Assembly: GCF_049994355.1 (NCBI RefSeq)
Contig: NZ_CP188257.1
Coordinates: forward strand, 4,216,001 to 4,280,000
Direction of reading: 5' to 3'
Length of the DNA: 64,000 nucleotides
Origin: Angustibacter sp049994355
GTDB lineage: Bacteria; Actinomycetota; Actinomycetes; Actinomycetales; Angustibacteraceae
The notes under the pieces: generated by a model
The model's input: only the letters and a program-made list of their open reading frames with translations
What the model was told of the DNA's origin: nothing
Databases searched by the model: none
Made by a program: the position numbers and the translations under genes
Part shown: positions 45,122-53,885 of the stretch, piece after piece
Layout: each line of letters starts with the position of its first letter
Position numbering within the stretch: the stretch's first letter is position 1

Positions 45122-45179
45122 GGCCCGATAGTGGGGCCGCCGGGTGAACGGCAGGTGAACGACGTCTTTAGCACTTCGG

Positions 45180-45893
45180 CTACTCGCCGGTAAAGCGAAA
45201 CTCTGTCTGCCACGGGCCGTCGGTCTTGACAACGTCCCAGTAGCGCTCAGCGATACGTTCCGGGTCGAAGGCAGTGCCGTCAACGATCTGTCCGGCAATG
45301 GTGAGCGTCGCCACTCGTACTCCGGCCGGTTCCAAGTCGGCGGCGAGCATGGTCGCGGCCGACCGGAGAGCGGCCTTGCCGAGAGAGACCGTTGCGAGCG
45401 CTGGGATTGGGTGGTCTGCGAAGCCACCCCCCGTCACGATGATGGTGCCGAATCCCGCGGCCCTCATGGCCGGGGCAGCCACCTGTGCGACCACGATGGC
45501 ACTCACCACGTCGACCGCATACGCGGTCTGCAGGTGCGCGACACTCGCACTCAACAGTTGGTCCGGCGTCCCCATCACCGCGTTGTAGATGACGACTCCA
45601 GGCGCCTCGTCCGCGCGGTAGAGCTCAGCCAGTCGGGCACCCAGGCCCTCGGGATCGCTGGCGTCCGCCTCAATCGTGGCGATCTCGGCGCCCGTGTCAG
45701 ACAGGCTGTCCGCGAGGTCAGCCAGCCGGTCGGCACTGCGAGCGACCAACGTGACTCGGTAACCTCCGATTGCGAAACGGCGAGCGACGGCCGCGCCCAG
45801 GCCCGGACCGGCGCCGACCAGCAGCAGGTGACTGCGGCTGACACTGTGGGCGCGGGCGCTCGCGTCCGGGTCGCTGGTAGATGGCTCTGTCAT
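45180..45893 (-). CDS. Atypical short-chain dehydrogenase/reductase
   Basis: 237 residues with a Rossmann start LLLVGAGPGLGAAVARRF (24-41) and the NAD(P)-ribose end VARSADR, plus the VIYNAVMG strand in place of NNAG. The usual catalytic Tyr is missing: Val169 stands four residues before Lys173 (ATVSLGKAAL), and the serine strand reads IVTGGGF. The catalytic Lys is kept. It is therefore either a non-canonical reductase or a binding protein. It lies 49 bp downstream of the FMN reductase gene, likely one transcript. Confidence 0.82.
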   Translation of the reverse strand: MTEPSTSDPDASARAHSVSRSHLLLVGAGPGLGAAVARRFAIGGYRVTLVARSADRLADLADSLSDTGAEIATIEADASDPEGLGARLAELYRADEAPGVVIYNAVMGTPDQLLSASVAHLQTAYAVDVVSAIVVAQVAAPAMRAAGFGTIIVTGGGFADHPIPALATVSLGKAALRSAATMLAADLEPAGVRVATLTIAGQIVDGTAFDPERIAERYWDVVKTDGPWQTEFRFTGE

Positions 45894-45942
45894 GGGCGAC
45901 CTCTCTGTTCGTCGACCTGGCCTTGAAGCCCGTCGGCCGGGG

Positions 45943-46515
45943 CTAGGCGGCTTGGCTGACCTGACGCAGAGGCGCGAGGGCCTGACTCCAAGCGATGACC
46001 TGGTCGAGCAGTGTGTTGAGTGCTGGGGCTTGATGCCCAGCAGGTGCGAGCTCGGTGAACTCCTTGAAGTCCATGAAGAGGGACAAGGCAACGTTGGTTC
46101 GCACGTCGGCCAGCTGCAGCTCGCCAGCGATCAGCCGCAGGTGCTCGGCGGCTCTGGTGCCGCCGGTGGCGCCGTACGAGACGACACCCATGGCCTTGTT
46201 GTTCCACTCGGCGTACACGTAGTCGATGGCGTTCTTCAGCACTCCTGAGGTGGAGTGGTTGTACTCCGGGGTGACGAAGACGAACCCGTCGAATCGTCCG
46301 ATGGTGGCGGCCCAGTCCTTGGTGTGGGCGTTCTGGGTCTGGCCCATGCTCGGGGGCAACGGTTCGTCGAGGTGCGGGAGCGGGTAGTCGATGAGGTCCA
46401 CAAGCTCGAACTCGGCGTCGGTCCGCCGCCGCGCCTGGTTCATCACCCAGTGTGCAACCTGTTCGCCGCGGCGACCTGGCCGGGTGCTCCCGAGGATGAC
46501 GGCGATGCGGATCAT
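45943..46515 (-). CDS. NADPH-dependent FMN reductase
   Basis: A 190-residue flavodoxin-like protein with the phosphate loop GSTRPGRRGEQVAHW (9-23) and the flavin-contact segment VFVTPEYNHSTSGVLKNAID, the standard signature of NADPH-dependent FMN reductases and azoreductase-like quinone reductases. It transfers electrons from NAD(P)H to flavin or quinones. GGAGGAGG precedes the ATG. It is upstream of the atypical SDR on the same strand. Confidence 0.9.
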   Translation of the reverse strand: MIRIAVILGSTRPGRRGEQVAHWVMNQARRRTDAEFELVDLIDYPLPHLDEPLPPSMGQTQNAHTKDWAATIGRFDGFVFVTPEYNHSTSGVLKNAIDYVYAEWNNKAMGVVSYGATGGTRAAEHLRLIAGELQLADVRTNVALSLFMDFKEFTELAPAGHQAPALNTLLDQVIAWSQALAPLRQVSQAA

Positions 46516-46661
46516 GTCTCCTCCTCCTCCTTGCTCTGGATCAGAGTGACAACGAGACCCGACGCATGGTCGTGGCCCTGCCGATCAGAGGCTCAACCCC
46601 GATACTCGCTGCAGCAGCTGAGCCCTCGCATCCCGGAACCCCGTAGTCTGCTGGCGGGTCG

Positions 46662-49433
46662 CTAAGGCGTGAGTGCGGCGCCCGGCTCGGGCGGCAACAT
46701 CAGTGCGAGCTTGGTGCGTGAGTTGATCTCGAGCTTCGCAAAGACCTTGCGTAGGTGGTACTCGACGGTGTGCTTGCTGATGTAGAGCCGCGCCCCGATG
46801 TCTGCGTTCGACAGGCCGTCTCGGGCAAGGCGGGCTATCTGCATCTCTTGCGGAGTGAGGTCAGCTCTCATCCCCACGGCGCGTTTGCGGGCGTGCTCGC
46901 CGGTGGCTGCCAGCTCGAGGCGCGCACGCTCGGCGAACGCCTCCATGCCGAAGTCGGAGAACAGGTCGTGGGCTGTGCGTAACTGGCCGCGGGCATCCAG
47001 GCGTCTGCGATCGCGCCTCAGCCATTCGCCGTACAGAAGGTGCGTACGGGCGAGATCGACAGCCATCCTCGTCCGTCCGAGACGATCTAGGGCTTCGAGG
47101 AACAGTTCCTCGGCCCGGTGATCATCCGCCAACAGCGCCTCCGAACGAGCTGCGAGGCCACGGGCCCAGTCCGTCCCGCTTGCCTCGGCCATCGCGGTCA
47201 GCCGCGAGCAGATATCGACGGCCAGTTCCGGCGTTCCGGCTCTGGCCGCCGCCTCGATGTGCTCGACCATGCCCCAGTTGATGGGGCCGCCGAGGTCGTG
47301 CGGATACTCCAATGCCCGAGTCGCCGCCTCGCGAGCCTCGACGTAGCGGCCGAGGCCGTTGTACAGGACCGCTTGCGCCCAGTCGAGCACCGAGAGCCCG
47401 ATGCCTTCACCTCGCCGCGTCGCGTCCCTGCGGCCTTGCTCGATCAGCCAGAGCGCCTCGGGCTCGCGGCCGCGCAGTGCGACGAGCCCCACCTCTCCGT
47501 ATGGTGCCAAGGTGGCGCCTGTGGCATCGGTCGCCGACCTGATCTCGTCCACTAGGGACGCCGCCTGTGTCAGTTCGCCCGCGAAGAGATGTCCGAAGAC
47601 CCGCTGGCTCAGGGCGAGCGGGAGCTCGGCGAGCGCGCCGGTCTCCCGGGCGATCTGCACGTGCCGTTCCGAGATCGCCAGCCAGCGCACGTCGTCCCAG
47701 AGGTGGACGGACGAGATGGAAACGAGCCACTTCCAACGGAGTTGCTCGTTCACGGCCATTCCGCTGACATCGAAGGCATCCTGCGCTCGGCGCAGGCTCG
47801 GGGCGGAGGCCACGTAACCCTCACAGAGAAAGGTCGTAAGGCCCTCGAGCAGCAGGTCGGGGGCGCGGAGTACGGCCGGCTTCGGCGCGGATGCCGCGGC
47901 CACCGCCACGTCGATCGCGCGTGCGCCAGGTGTCCCCAGCCTCCCGGAGAACAGCGCGGCCGACAGTGCTTCGAGGTACGTCTCAGAGGCCAGCGCCGGA
48001 GACAGGGGCGTCAGCCGCCGGGCGGCCGCGAGCAGCAGCGTGGGTGCGTCGCTGCCATGGGTGGAGGCGAAGGCAATCTGCGCGCGCAGCAGCTCGACCC
48101 GCGCCTGACCGAGCTCGTCGAGCGCACCGACGTCCGCGGACGAGAGCAGAACGAGCGCCTCTTCGAGGGCGCCGGCCAGGAATTTCGTGTGAGCCGCGAC
48201 CAGCGCGCGCTGCACTCGATGTGCGGGCTCGGGAGTCAACGCCGCGGCGCGTTCGAGGAAGGCGGCAGCAGCGGCAAGCCCGCCTCGCGCCTGCGCCCGC
48301 ACCGCCGAGTCCTCAAGCTCGCGGGCCACCTGTTCGTCGGGCATGAACGCCGCCTGCGCACGGTGCCACGCACGACGATCCGGGTCGATCTGAGGATCGG
48401 TCGCGTCCGCGAGCGCGCGATGAACCGAGCGACGCTCAGTCGGCTCCGCGGTCCCGTAGACCGCCGATCGCACAAGCGGATGACGAAACGCCACTGCACC
48501 GTCGACTGTCAGCAGGCCCTCGGACTCGAGGGCTTGCACGGCGAAGTCTGGGATTTCAAGCTGTTCCGCTGCACGCCATAGAAGCGCAGGGTCTCCGACC
48601 GGTTCTGCCGCCGCTAAGAGGAGCAGTCGCCTCGCGTCGCGCGGGAGCCGCGTCAGTCGCCGCGTGTAGCTCTGCTCGATCCCATTGGACAGCGGCATCG
48701 CCGCGGGCAGGCCGAACCCGCCAGCGAGCTGGGTGGGCGTCAGCCCACGCGGGAGCTCCAGGAGGGCGAGAGGGTTCCCCCCGGTCTCGGCGATGATCCG
48801 CTCGAGTACGGATTCGTCGAGCCGCGCGGCGAGGACGGACTCCAGCAGTGCCCGGGCATCCCGGTGTCCGAGCGGATCGACGCGGAGCCGCGGGAACCGG
48901 GCCAGCCCTGCGCCCACGTCACGCGTCGCGAACGCGAGCGCGATCCGCTCTGCCAGCAGACGGCGAGCCACGAACGCGAGCGCTCGGGCCGATGCGCCGT
49001 CGAGCCACTGCGCGTCGTCGACGATGCACAGCAGGGGCTGCTGCTCGGCCGCTTCCGAGATGAGCCCGAGGGTCGCGAGCCCGACGAGAAATGGGCTCGG
49101 CGCAGGTCCGGCGCTGAGGCCGAAGGCGACAGCCAGGGAGTCACGCTGAGGATCAGGGAGATGTTCGGCGAACTCCAGCAGCGGTGCACACAACTGCTGC
49201 AGGACCGCGTAGTCGAGCTCCATCTCCCCTTCGACCCCGGCTGTCCGGACGACGCGGAAACCGTTGCCTGCCTCGACGGCGTACTGGAGCAACGCGGTCT
49301 TTCCGACGCCGGGGTCACCGTGGACGACAAGAACGCCCCCGTGCCCGTCCCGCGCGGAATCCATCAGCCGTTCGAGCACGGGGCGCTCGCGCTGCCTCCC
49401 GAGCAGAGCCCCCGCGTGTGGGGTGACCACCAT
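46662..49433 (-). CDS. LuxR-family LAL regulator (AAA-type)
   Basis: 923 residues. Walker A GDPGVGKTALLQ (39-50), Walker B-like LLCIVDDAQWLD near 135 and the ETGGNPLALLELPRGL sensor segment form the ATPase. The middle is helical repeats. The C-terminal LuxR HTH has LTPQEMQIARLARDGLSNAD and YISKHTVEYHLRKVFAKLEI. It is divergent from the MBL-fold hydrolase at 49510 with 76 bp between, so it probably controls the 49510-51496 pair. It is a relative of the regulator at 39554. Confidence 0.9.
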   Translation of the reverse strand: MVVTPHAGALLGRQRERPVLERLMDSARDGHGGVLVVHGDPGVGKTALLQYAVEAGNGFRVVRTAGVEGEMELDYAVLQQLCAPLLEFAEHLPDPQRDSLAVAFGLSAGPAPSPFLVGLATLGLISEAAEQQPLLCIVDDAQWLDGASARALAFVARRLLAERIALAFATRDVGAGLARFPRLRVDPLGHRDARALLESVLAARLDESVLERIIAETGGNPLALLELPRGLTPTQLAGGFGLPAAMPLSNGIEQSYTRRLTRLPRDARRLLLLAAAEPVGDPALLWRAAEQLEIPDFAVQALESEGLLTVDGAVAFRHPLVRSAVYGTAEPTERRSVHRALADATDPQIDPDRRAWHRAQAAFMPDEQVARELEDSAVRAQARGGLAAAAAFLERAAALTPEPAHRVQRALVAAHTKFLAGALEEALVLLSSADVGALDELGQARVELLRAQIAFASTHGSDAPTLLLAAARRLTPLSPALASETYLEALSAALFSGRLGTPGARAIDVAVAAASAPKPAVLRAPDLLLEGLTTFLCEGYVASAPSLRRAQDAFDVSGMAVNEQLRWKWLVSISSVHLWDDVRWLAISERHVQIARETGALAELPLALSQRVFGHLFAGELTQAASLVDEIRSATDATGATLAPYGEVGLVALRGREPEALWLIEQGRRDATRRGEGIGLSVLDWAQAVLYNGLGRYVEAREAATRALEYPHDLGGPINWGMVEHIEAAARAGTPELAVDICSRLTAMAEASGTDWARGLAARSEALLADDHRAEELFLEALDRLGRTRMAVDLARTHLLYGEWLRRDRRRLDARGQLRTAHDLFSDFGMEAFAERARLELAATGEHARKRAVGMRADLTPQEMQIARLARDGLSNADIGARLYISKHTVEYHLRKVFAKLEINSRTKLALMLPPEPGAALTP

Positions 49434-49509
49434 CCCCGCAGCATGCCACCCGAGTCATGGACTACGGGTTTCCGGGATTCGATCGCTTGACGACGACCGT
49501 CACGATCCG

Positions 49510-50472
49510 ATGATGACCGAAACAGCCACGGACAACCTTCCCGACTATGCGCCCGTCCCGCGCTCGGCCCTCGGTCCCGCCCTGAACGAGCAGGGCTACT
49601 ACGTCGGTCGCGTCGAGCGGAACCTGTACTGGATCACCGACGGCACCTACCAGTCGGCGTTCCTGACGACCTCCGACGGCGTCGTCCTGCTGGACGCGCC
49701 GCCGACGATCGGCCACAACATTCAGCGAGCTGTCGACGAGATCGCGGCCGCAAACGGAGTCAGCAACAAGGTGACCCACCTCATCTACTCCCACCACCAC
49801 GCCGACCACGGGGGGGCCTCGTCCCTCTTCGACAAGAACGTCACCCGCATCGGACACGAGGAGACCCGGCGTCTCCTGCTGCGCGACGACGACCCGGCCA
49901 GGCCCCCGAACGAGGAAACCTTCCAGGACAACCGGACCCTGAACATCGGCGGCGAGCGGATCGACCTCGCCTGGCACGGCGCCAACCACACACCCGACAA
50001 CATCCTGATTCACCTGCCAGACCACGAGACCCTGATGCTCGTCGACATCGTCAACCCCGGTTGGGCGCCCGTGTACATCTCCAACCTGACCGAGGACATC
50101 CCCGGATACATCGAGGCGCCGGCGAACGCGCTTGCGTACGCCTGGAAACAGTTCATTGGCGGCCACCTCACCCGGCTCGGCACCCGCGACGACGTGACGT
50201 TGCATCAGCAGTACATGGCCGACATCGCCACGAGCGTCCGAAGTGCGATCGACACCCTCGATCCAACCCGCTTCTACCAGCGCTACGGCGAGAACACCTG
50301 GGCGGCGGTGAAGGCCCACCTCGACGCGACTACCGCCGCCGCCGCCGCACCGGTGATCGAGAAGTACACCGGTGTCCTCGCGGCCGCGGATGTGTTCACC
50401 GAGAGCACCACGTTCTGGGTGATGGAGTCCATCCGGCTCGACCTCGGCTACGGCTCACAGGTGCACCCCTGA
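49510..50472 (+). CDS. MBL-fold metallo-hydrolase
   Basis: A 320-residue metallo-beta-lactamase-fold enzyme. The zinc motif SHHHADHGG (94-102) gives the HxHxDH ligands, and a further His lies in WHGANHTPDN. A long C-terminal helical part follows. The chemistry is a zinc-dependent hydrolysis of an unknown substrate. ATGATG at 49510 and 49513 give two adjacent starts. It is followed after 64 bp by an HSL-type esterase gene, likely co-transcribed. Confidence 0.87.
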   Translation: MMTETATDNLPDYAPVPRSALGPALNEQGYYVGRVERNLYWITDGTYQSAFLTTSDGVVLLDAPPTIGHNIQRAVDEIAAANGVSNKVTHLIYSHHHADHGGASSLFDKNVTRIGHEETRRLLLRDDDPARPPNEETFQDNRTLNIGGERIDLAWHGANHTPDNILIHLPDHETLMLVDIVNPGWAPVYISNLTEDIPGYIEAPANALAYAWKQFIGGHLTRLGTRDDVTLHQQYMADIATSVRSAIDTLDPTRFYQRYGENTWAAVKAHLDATTAAAAAPVIEKYTGVLAAADVFTESTTFWVMESIRLDLGYGSQVHP

Positions 50473-50536
50473 TGGTCAGCCTCCCGAAACGCGACCCTGT
50501 CAGCGATCACCTGCTCACGCCACGGGAGAGGTACCG

Positions 50537-51496
50537 ATGAGCAAGCAGCAGCAGCTTCAGCTGGACGCCATCCTTCGCCAGGGCGGGCTCGACACCAGCG
50601 CGGATGTCCCGACCATGCGGGCGGCGTTCGGCGAGCTCATGGCACAGGTTCCGGTGGCTCCCGATGTGCAGCACGAGGCTGTCGAGATCGGCGGTGTCGC
50701 GGGCGTCGAAGTGACCCTCCTTGGCAACAAGTCCGAGAGCGTGATCCTCTACCTCCACGGGGGTGTCTACGTCATCGGCTATGCGGCAGCCACGGTGCCC
50801 TTGGTGGGTGAACTAGTTCGAAGAACGGGCGGCTGGGCCATCACGCTCGAGTACCGACTAGCTCCCGAACACCCCTATCCGGCCGCGGTCGACGACGCCC
50901 GAGCCGCGTACGAAGGACTACTCGCGAAGGGCATTGCCCCGGCTCAGATCGCGCTCGCGGGCGAGTCGGCGGGAGGCGGGCTGGCAGTTGCCACACTCCT
51001 CGCCCTACGGGAAGCGGGCGTGCCCCTGCCATCCTGTGCGTACCTGATGTCGCCGTACGTCGATCTGACACTGTCGGGAGAGACGCTCGCCGGGAAACGG
51101 GAGGTCGACCCGCTGCTGACTCCCGACGGGCTCCGCGCGCGGGTTCCGGACTACGTGGACGGGGCAGATGCCTCCGACCCGCACATCAGTCCAATCTTCG
51201 GCGACCTCAGGGAACTGCCTCCGCTCCTCATCCAGGTTGGATCCCACGAGATCCTGCTCAGCGACGCTCTCCGGCTCGCCGGACGGGCAGCCATCTGCGA
51301 CGTCCCGGTCACGCTCGATGTCACTCCAGGCGTCCCGCACGTCTTCCAGGCGTACGCCGGCCTCCTCGATGAGGCCGGCCTGGCGCTAGACCGGGGAGCA
51401 GGCTTCTTGACGGCTCAACTCGGCGGCACTGGACCACGCCATGAGCTAGCCATCGACCTGCCCTCGGTGACGCCATCGAGCGGGAACGCCCCGTAG
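50537..51496 (+). CDS. HSL-family alpha/beta-hydrolase (esterase)
   Basis: A 319-residue hormone-sensitive-lipase-type esterase. The oxyanion motif HGG is at 74-76 (LYLHGGVYVIG), nucleophile Ser144 lies in AGESAGGG, the DPHISPIFGD loop and SHEILLSD provide the acid, and His lies in VPHVFQAY. It hydrolyses short acyl esters and is cytosolic. GAGAGG precedes the ATG. It is the last gene inside the island, about 100 bp from the tRNA-Tyr terminator. Confidence 0.88.
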   Translation: MSKQQQLQLDAILRQGGLDTSADVPTMRAAFGELMAQVPVAPDVQHEAVEIGGVAGVEVTLLGNKSESVILYLHGGVYVIGYAAATVPLVGELVRRTGGWAITLEYRLAPEHPYPAAVDDARAAYEGLLAKGIAPAQIALAGESAGGGLAVATLLALREAGVPLPSCAYLMSPYVDLTLSGETLAGKREVDPLLTPDGLRARVPDYVDGADASDPHISPIFGDLRELPPLLIQVGSHEILLSDALRLAGRAAICDVPVTLDVTPGVPHVFQAYAGLLDEAGLALDRGAGFLTAQLGGTGPRHELAIDLPSVTPSSGNAP

Positions 51497-51601
51497 TCGG
51501 GCGACGTCAGCATGCGCGGCGTCATGGCGGCCCGTGACCCGCCTGCACGCGCGGACGCCCCCTCGCGCGAACCTGGATGGGGATGATTGACGTAACGCAA
51601 A

Positions 51602-51629
51602 GGGCCCGCACCGTCAACTGTGCGGGCCC
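51602..51629 (-). terminator. tRNA-Tyr terminator
   Basis: A 10-bp perfect stem (GGGCCCGCAC / GTGCGGGCCC) just downstream of the tRNA 3' end, followed on the minus strand by a short T-run. Its twin is at 24174-24201. Confidence 0.75.
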
Positions 51630-51637
51630 TGCTCACG

Positions 51638-51721
51638 TGGTGGCAGGTGAAGGATTCGAACCTTCGAAGCTTTCGCGACGGATTTACAGTCCGCTCCCAT
51701 TGGCCGCTCGGGCAACCTGCC
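51638..51721 (-). tRNA. tRNA-Tyr (anticodon GTA)
   Basis: 84 nt including an encoded CCA. The acceptor stem GGCAGGT pairs with ACCTGCC, followed by discriminator A and CCA. The anticodon GTA is at 51687-51685, and a long class II variable arm and T arm (GGTTCGAATCC) follow. The 3' part from 51689 to 51639 is duplicated at 24210-24260. yajQ lies divergently upstream. Confidence 0.95.
51639..51689 (-). repeat. Right attachment-site direct repeat (inside tRNA-Tyr)
   Basis: 51 bp identical to 24210-24260, starting in the anticodon loop and ending at the tRNA 3' end. With the terminator, about 90 bp (51600-51689) are roughly 94% identical to the left copy. Sequence identity ends sharply at the anticodon loop, a usual crossover point for tRNA-targeting integrases. 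Confidence 0.88.
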
Positions 51722-51803
51722 GTGCCGCACTCGGAGTGACCCCCCAATGCAACGGATGGAAGGATAGCAAGGACGCCCCACAGATCCGAAAACGGAGGTA
51801 ACC

Positions 51804-52292
51804 ATGGCCGACTCCTCGATGGACGTCGTGAGCAAGGTCGACCGACAGGAGGTCGACAACGCGCTGAACCAGGCCGCGAAGGAGGTCGCCCAGCGGTACG
51901 ACTTCAAGGGCACCGACGCCTCGGTGGCGTGGAGCGGCGAGACGATCCTGATCAAGGCCAACAGCGAGGAGCGCGCAAAGGCCGTGCTCGACGTCCTACA
52001 GACCAAGCTGGTGCACCGCGGGGTATCGCTGAAGTCGCTGGACAGCGACGAGCCGAAGCCGTCCGGCAAGGAGTTCCGGATCGAGTCCAGCCTCAAGGAG
52101 GGGCTTAGCCAGGAGAACGCCAAGAAGGTCTCCAAGCTCATCCGCGAGGAGGGGCCGAAGTCCGTCAAGGCGCACATCCAGGGGGATGAGCTGCGGGTGA
52201 CCAGCAAGTCCCGCGATGACCTGCAAGAGGTTCAGCGCATGCTGAAGGCAGCCGACCTGGACGTCGCGCTCCAGTTCACGAACTACCGCTGA
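51804..52292 (+). CDS. yajQ: YajQ-family nucleotide-binding protein
   Basis: A 162-residue DUF520/YajQ protein beginning MADSSMDVVSKVDRQEVDNA and containing RYDFKGTDASVAW and the HIQGDELRVTSKSRDDLQ segment. The family has two ferredoxin-like domains that bind nucleotides (reported for c-di-GMP) and nucleic acid. Length and sequence are full and ordinary. GGAGGTAACC precedes the ATG. Its place beside tRNA-Tyr is common in actinobacteria and marks the return to core chromosome. Confidence 0.94.
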   Translation: MADSSMDVVSKVDRQEVDNALNQAAKEVAQRYDFKGTDASVAWSGETILIKANSEERAKAVLDVLQTKLVHRGVSLKSLDSDEPKPSGKEFRIESSLKEGLSQENAKKVSKLIREEGPKSVKAHIQGDELRVTSKSRDDLQEVQRMLKAADLDVALQFTNYR

Positions 52293-52299
52293 GCCCCCG

Positions 52300-53586
52300 G
52301 TGACCACGGGTCGGACGGTCCAGGCCGGCATCTACCGCGAGGGCGTCTTCGGGCGCCGTCCGGTGGTGCCGACCTCGCCGTCCGCCCTGGAGCACGCCGC
52401 CCGACGGCGGATGAGCCGCCGCGGGTTCGCTTACGTCGCCGGATCGGCCGGTCAGGAGCGCACCGCCCGGGCGAACCTCGCGGCGTTCGCCCGCTGGCAG
52501 GTCGTCCCCCGGATGCTGCGGGACGTCTCGGCACCGAACGTCGGCCTCGACCTGTTCGGGAAGCGCCTGCCAGCCCCGCTGCTGTTGGCCCCGATCGGCG
52601 TGCTGGAGATGGCCCACCGCGAGGCGGATCTTGCCGCCGGCCGGGCTGCCGCCGCAGTGGGTCTGCCGATGATCCTGTCCAGCCAGGCGTCGCGCCCGAT
52701 GGAGGATGTCGCGTCTGCGATGGGTGCCGGGCCGCGCTGGTTCCAGCTCTACTGGAGCAGCAACGACGACCTGGCCGAGAGCTTCGTGCGCCGCGCCGAG
52801 GAGTCGGGCTCCACCGCCCTCGTGGTCACGCTCGACACCCACACGCTCGGCTGGCGCACCCGCGACCTCGACCTGGGCTACCTGCCGTTCGCGCACGGCC
52901 TGGGCATAGCGCAGTACACGTCGGACCCGGTCTTCATGGACCTGGTCCGCCAGCGCGCTGCCGCCGCCCCGGCACCGGGCAAGGGGCCACGACCGACTCC
53001 GGCCGCCGTCCGTGCCCTGGTGTCGATGGCGCGGCACTACCCGGGCCGGGAGCGCCTGCCCGCTCGGCTGCGCTCGCCCCTGCCGAGAGCCGCCGTCGAG
53101 ACCTTCCTCGACGTCTTCTCCCGGCCGTCGCTGACCTGGGACAACCTGACCTGGCTGCGCGAGCGCACACGGCTGCCCATCGTGCTGAAGGGCATCCAGC
53201 ACCCGGCCGACGCGACGCGTGCGCTGGACGCCGGGGTGGACGGCATCGTGGTGTCGAACCACGGCGGCCGGCAGGTCGACGGCGCCATCGCCTCGCTGGA
53301 CGCGTTGCCGCCGATCGTCGAACGGGTCGACGGCCGGGTGCCGGTGCTCTTCGACAGCGGTGTGCGGTCCGGCGCGGATGCGTTCGTGGCGCTGGCCCTG
53401 GGCGCGACTGCGGTCTGCCTCGGACGGCCGTGGGTCTACGGCCTCGCGTTGGCGGGCGAGCGCGGTGCACGCGCTGTGCTGCAACACATCTGGGCCGAGC
53501 TCGAGCTGACGATGGCCCTCGCGGGGTGCGCCACCCTCGCGGAGATCAACCGCGACACGATCACCGCGGCCCCGACTGAGGGCTGA
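52300..53586 (+). CDS. FMN-dependent alpha-hydroxy-acid oxidase (lactate 2-monooxygenase-like)
   Basis: 428 residues of the FMN-dependent alpha-hydroxy-acid dehydrogenase family. Substrate and flavin residues include RMLRDVS, the PLLLAPIGVLEMAHREAD strand, WFQLYWSSND, the LDTHTLGWRTRDL segment, catalytic His321 in VVSNHGGRQVDGA and the DSGVRSGADAFVALALGA phosphate loop. The longer loop 4 region and overall length fit lactate 2-monooxygenase-like members, which oxidise L-lactate or related 2-hydroxyacids. The start is GTG at 52300, 7 bp after yajQ, so the two are probably co-transcribed. Confidence 0.88.
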   Translation: MTTGRTVQAGIYREGVFGRRPVVPTSPSALEHAARRRMSRRGFAYVAGSAGQERTARANLAAFARWQVVPRMLRDVSAPNVGLDLFGKRLPAPLLLAPIGVLEMAHREADLAAGRAAAAVGLPMILSSQASRPMEDVASAMGAGPRWFQLYWSSNDDLAESFVRRAEESGSTALVVTLDTHTLGWRTRDLDLGYLPFAHGLGIAQYTSDPVFMDLVRQRAAAAPAPGKGPRPTPAAVRALVSMARHYPGRERLPARLRSPLPRAAVETFLDVFSRPSLTWDNLTWLRERTRLPIVLKGIQHPADATRALDAGVDGIVVSNHGGRQVDGAIASLDALPPIVERVDGRVPVLFDSGVRSGADAFVALALGATAVCLGRPWVYGLALAGERGARAVLQHIWAELELTMALAGCATLAEINRDTITAAPTEG

Positions 53587-53591
53587 CCCGG

Positions 53592-53885
53592 TCAGCTTCG
53601 CCGGGCGATCCCGAACACCCCAGCGGCCGCCACGAGCAGGGCTGCCACCAGCGGAACCAGCACGACGCCCGGCCCGAACGTGCTGGAGAACCCGCCGTCG
53701 CCGTCGGTCGTCACGGTCGCGACGTCCAGGCCGAACAGCCGGAACCCGTCGCTGCCTGCCGGGCCGCCGCTGCGGGCCATGCCGAGCACTATGGGCAGCA
53801 GCAGCCCCAGGAACATCAGGGTCGCGAAGGTCAGCACCACCTTGACGAGGAGTCGGGCCCAACGGCCATCGGCAGTGCTGGTCAT
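53592..53885 (-). CDS. Small two-helix membrane protein of the peptide operon
   Basis: 97 residues with two membrane helices (about 13-36 and 73-93) and a Gly/Asp-rich extracytoplasmic loop. No family is recognised. It overlaps the M50 protease stop by 4 bp (ATGA) and is the last gene of the 57240-53592 operon. In bacteriocin-type operons such small membrane proteins often give self-immunity. That role here is inference. Confidence 0.65.
   Translation of the reverse strand: MTSTADGRWARLLVKVVLTFATLMFLGLLLPIVLGMARSGGPAGSDGFRLFGLDVATVTTDGDGGFSSTFGPGVVLVPLVAALLVAAAGVFGIARRS

Larger units (their letters stand above)
24261..51637. mobile_element. 27.4-kb genomic island at tRNA-Tyr (no integrase seen)
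   Basis: The interval is bounded by 51-bp perfect direct repeats, with the intact tRNA-Tyr at the right and its 3' fragment at the left. Cargo is an aromatic meta-cleavage operon, a PHA synthesis/depolymerisation unit, stress-type small proteins, two LAL regulators and various hydrolases. No tyrosine or serine recombinase, excisionase, replication or conjugation gene was found on either strand. It is therefore either a degenerate element, an element mobilised in trans, or one of several tandemly accreted islands. A decayed kup gene inside supports age. The boundaries are inferred from the repeats. Confidence 0.72.

Noticed and set aside
24261..51637. Integrated phage or conjugative element
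   Set aside because: No integrase, structural phage, replication, relaxase or type IV secretion gene was seen; only the tRNA repeats suggest mobility, so it is called a genomic island.
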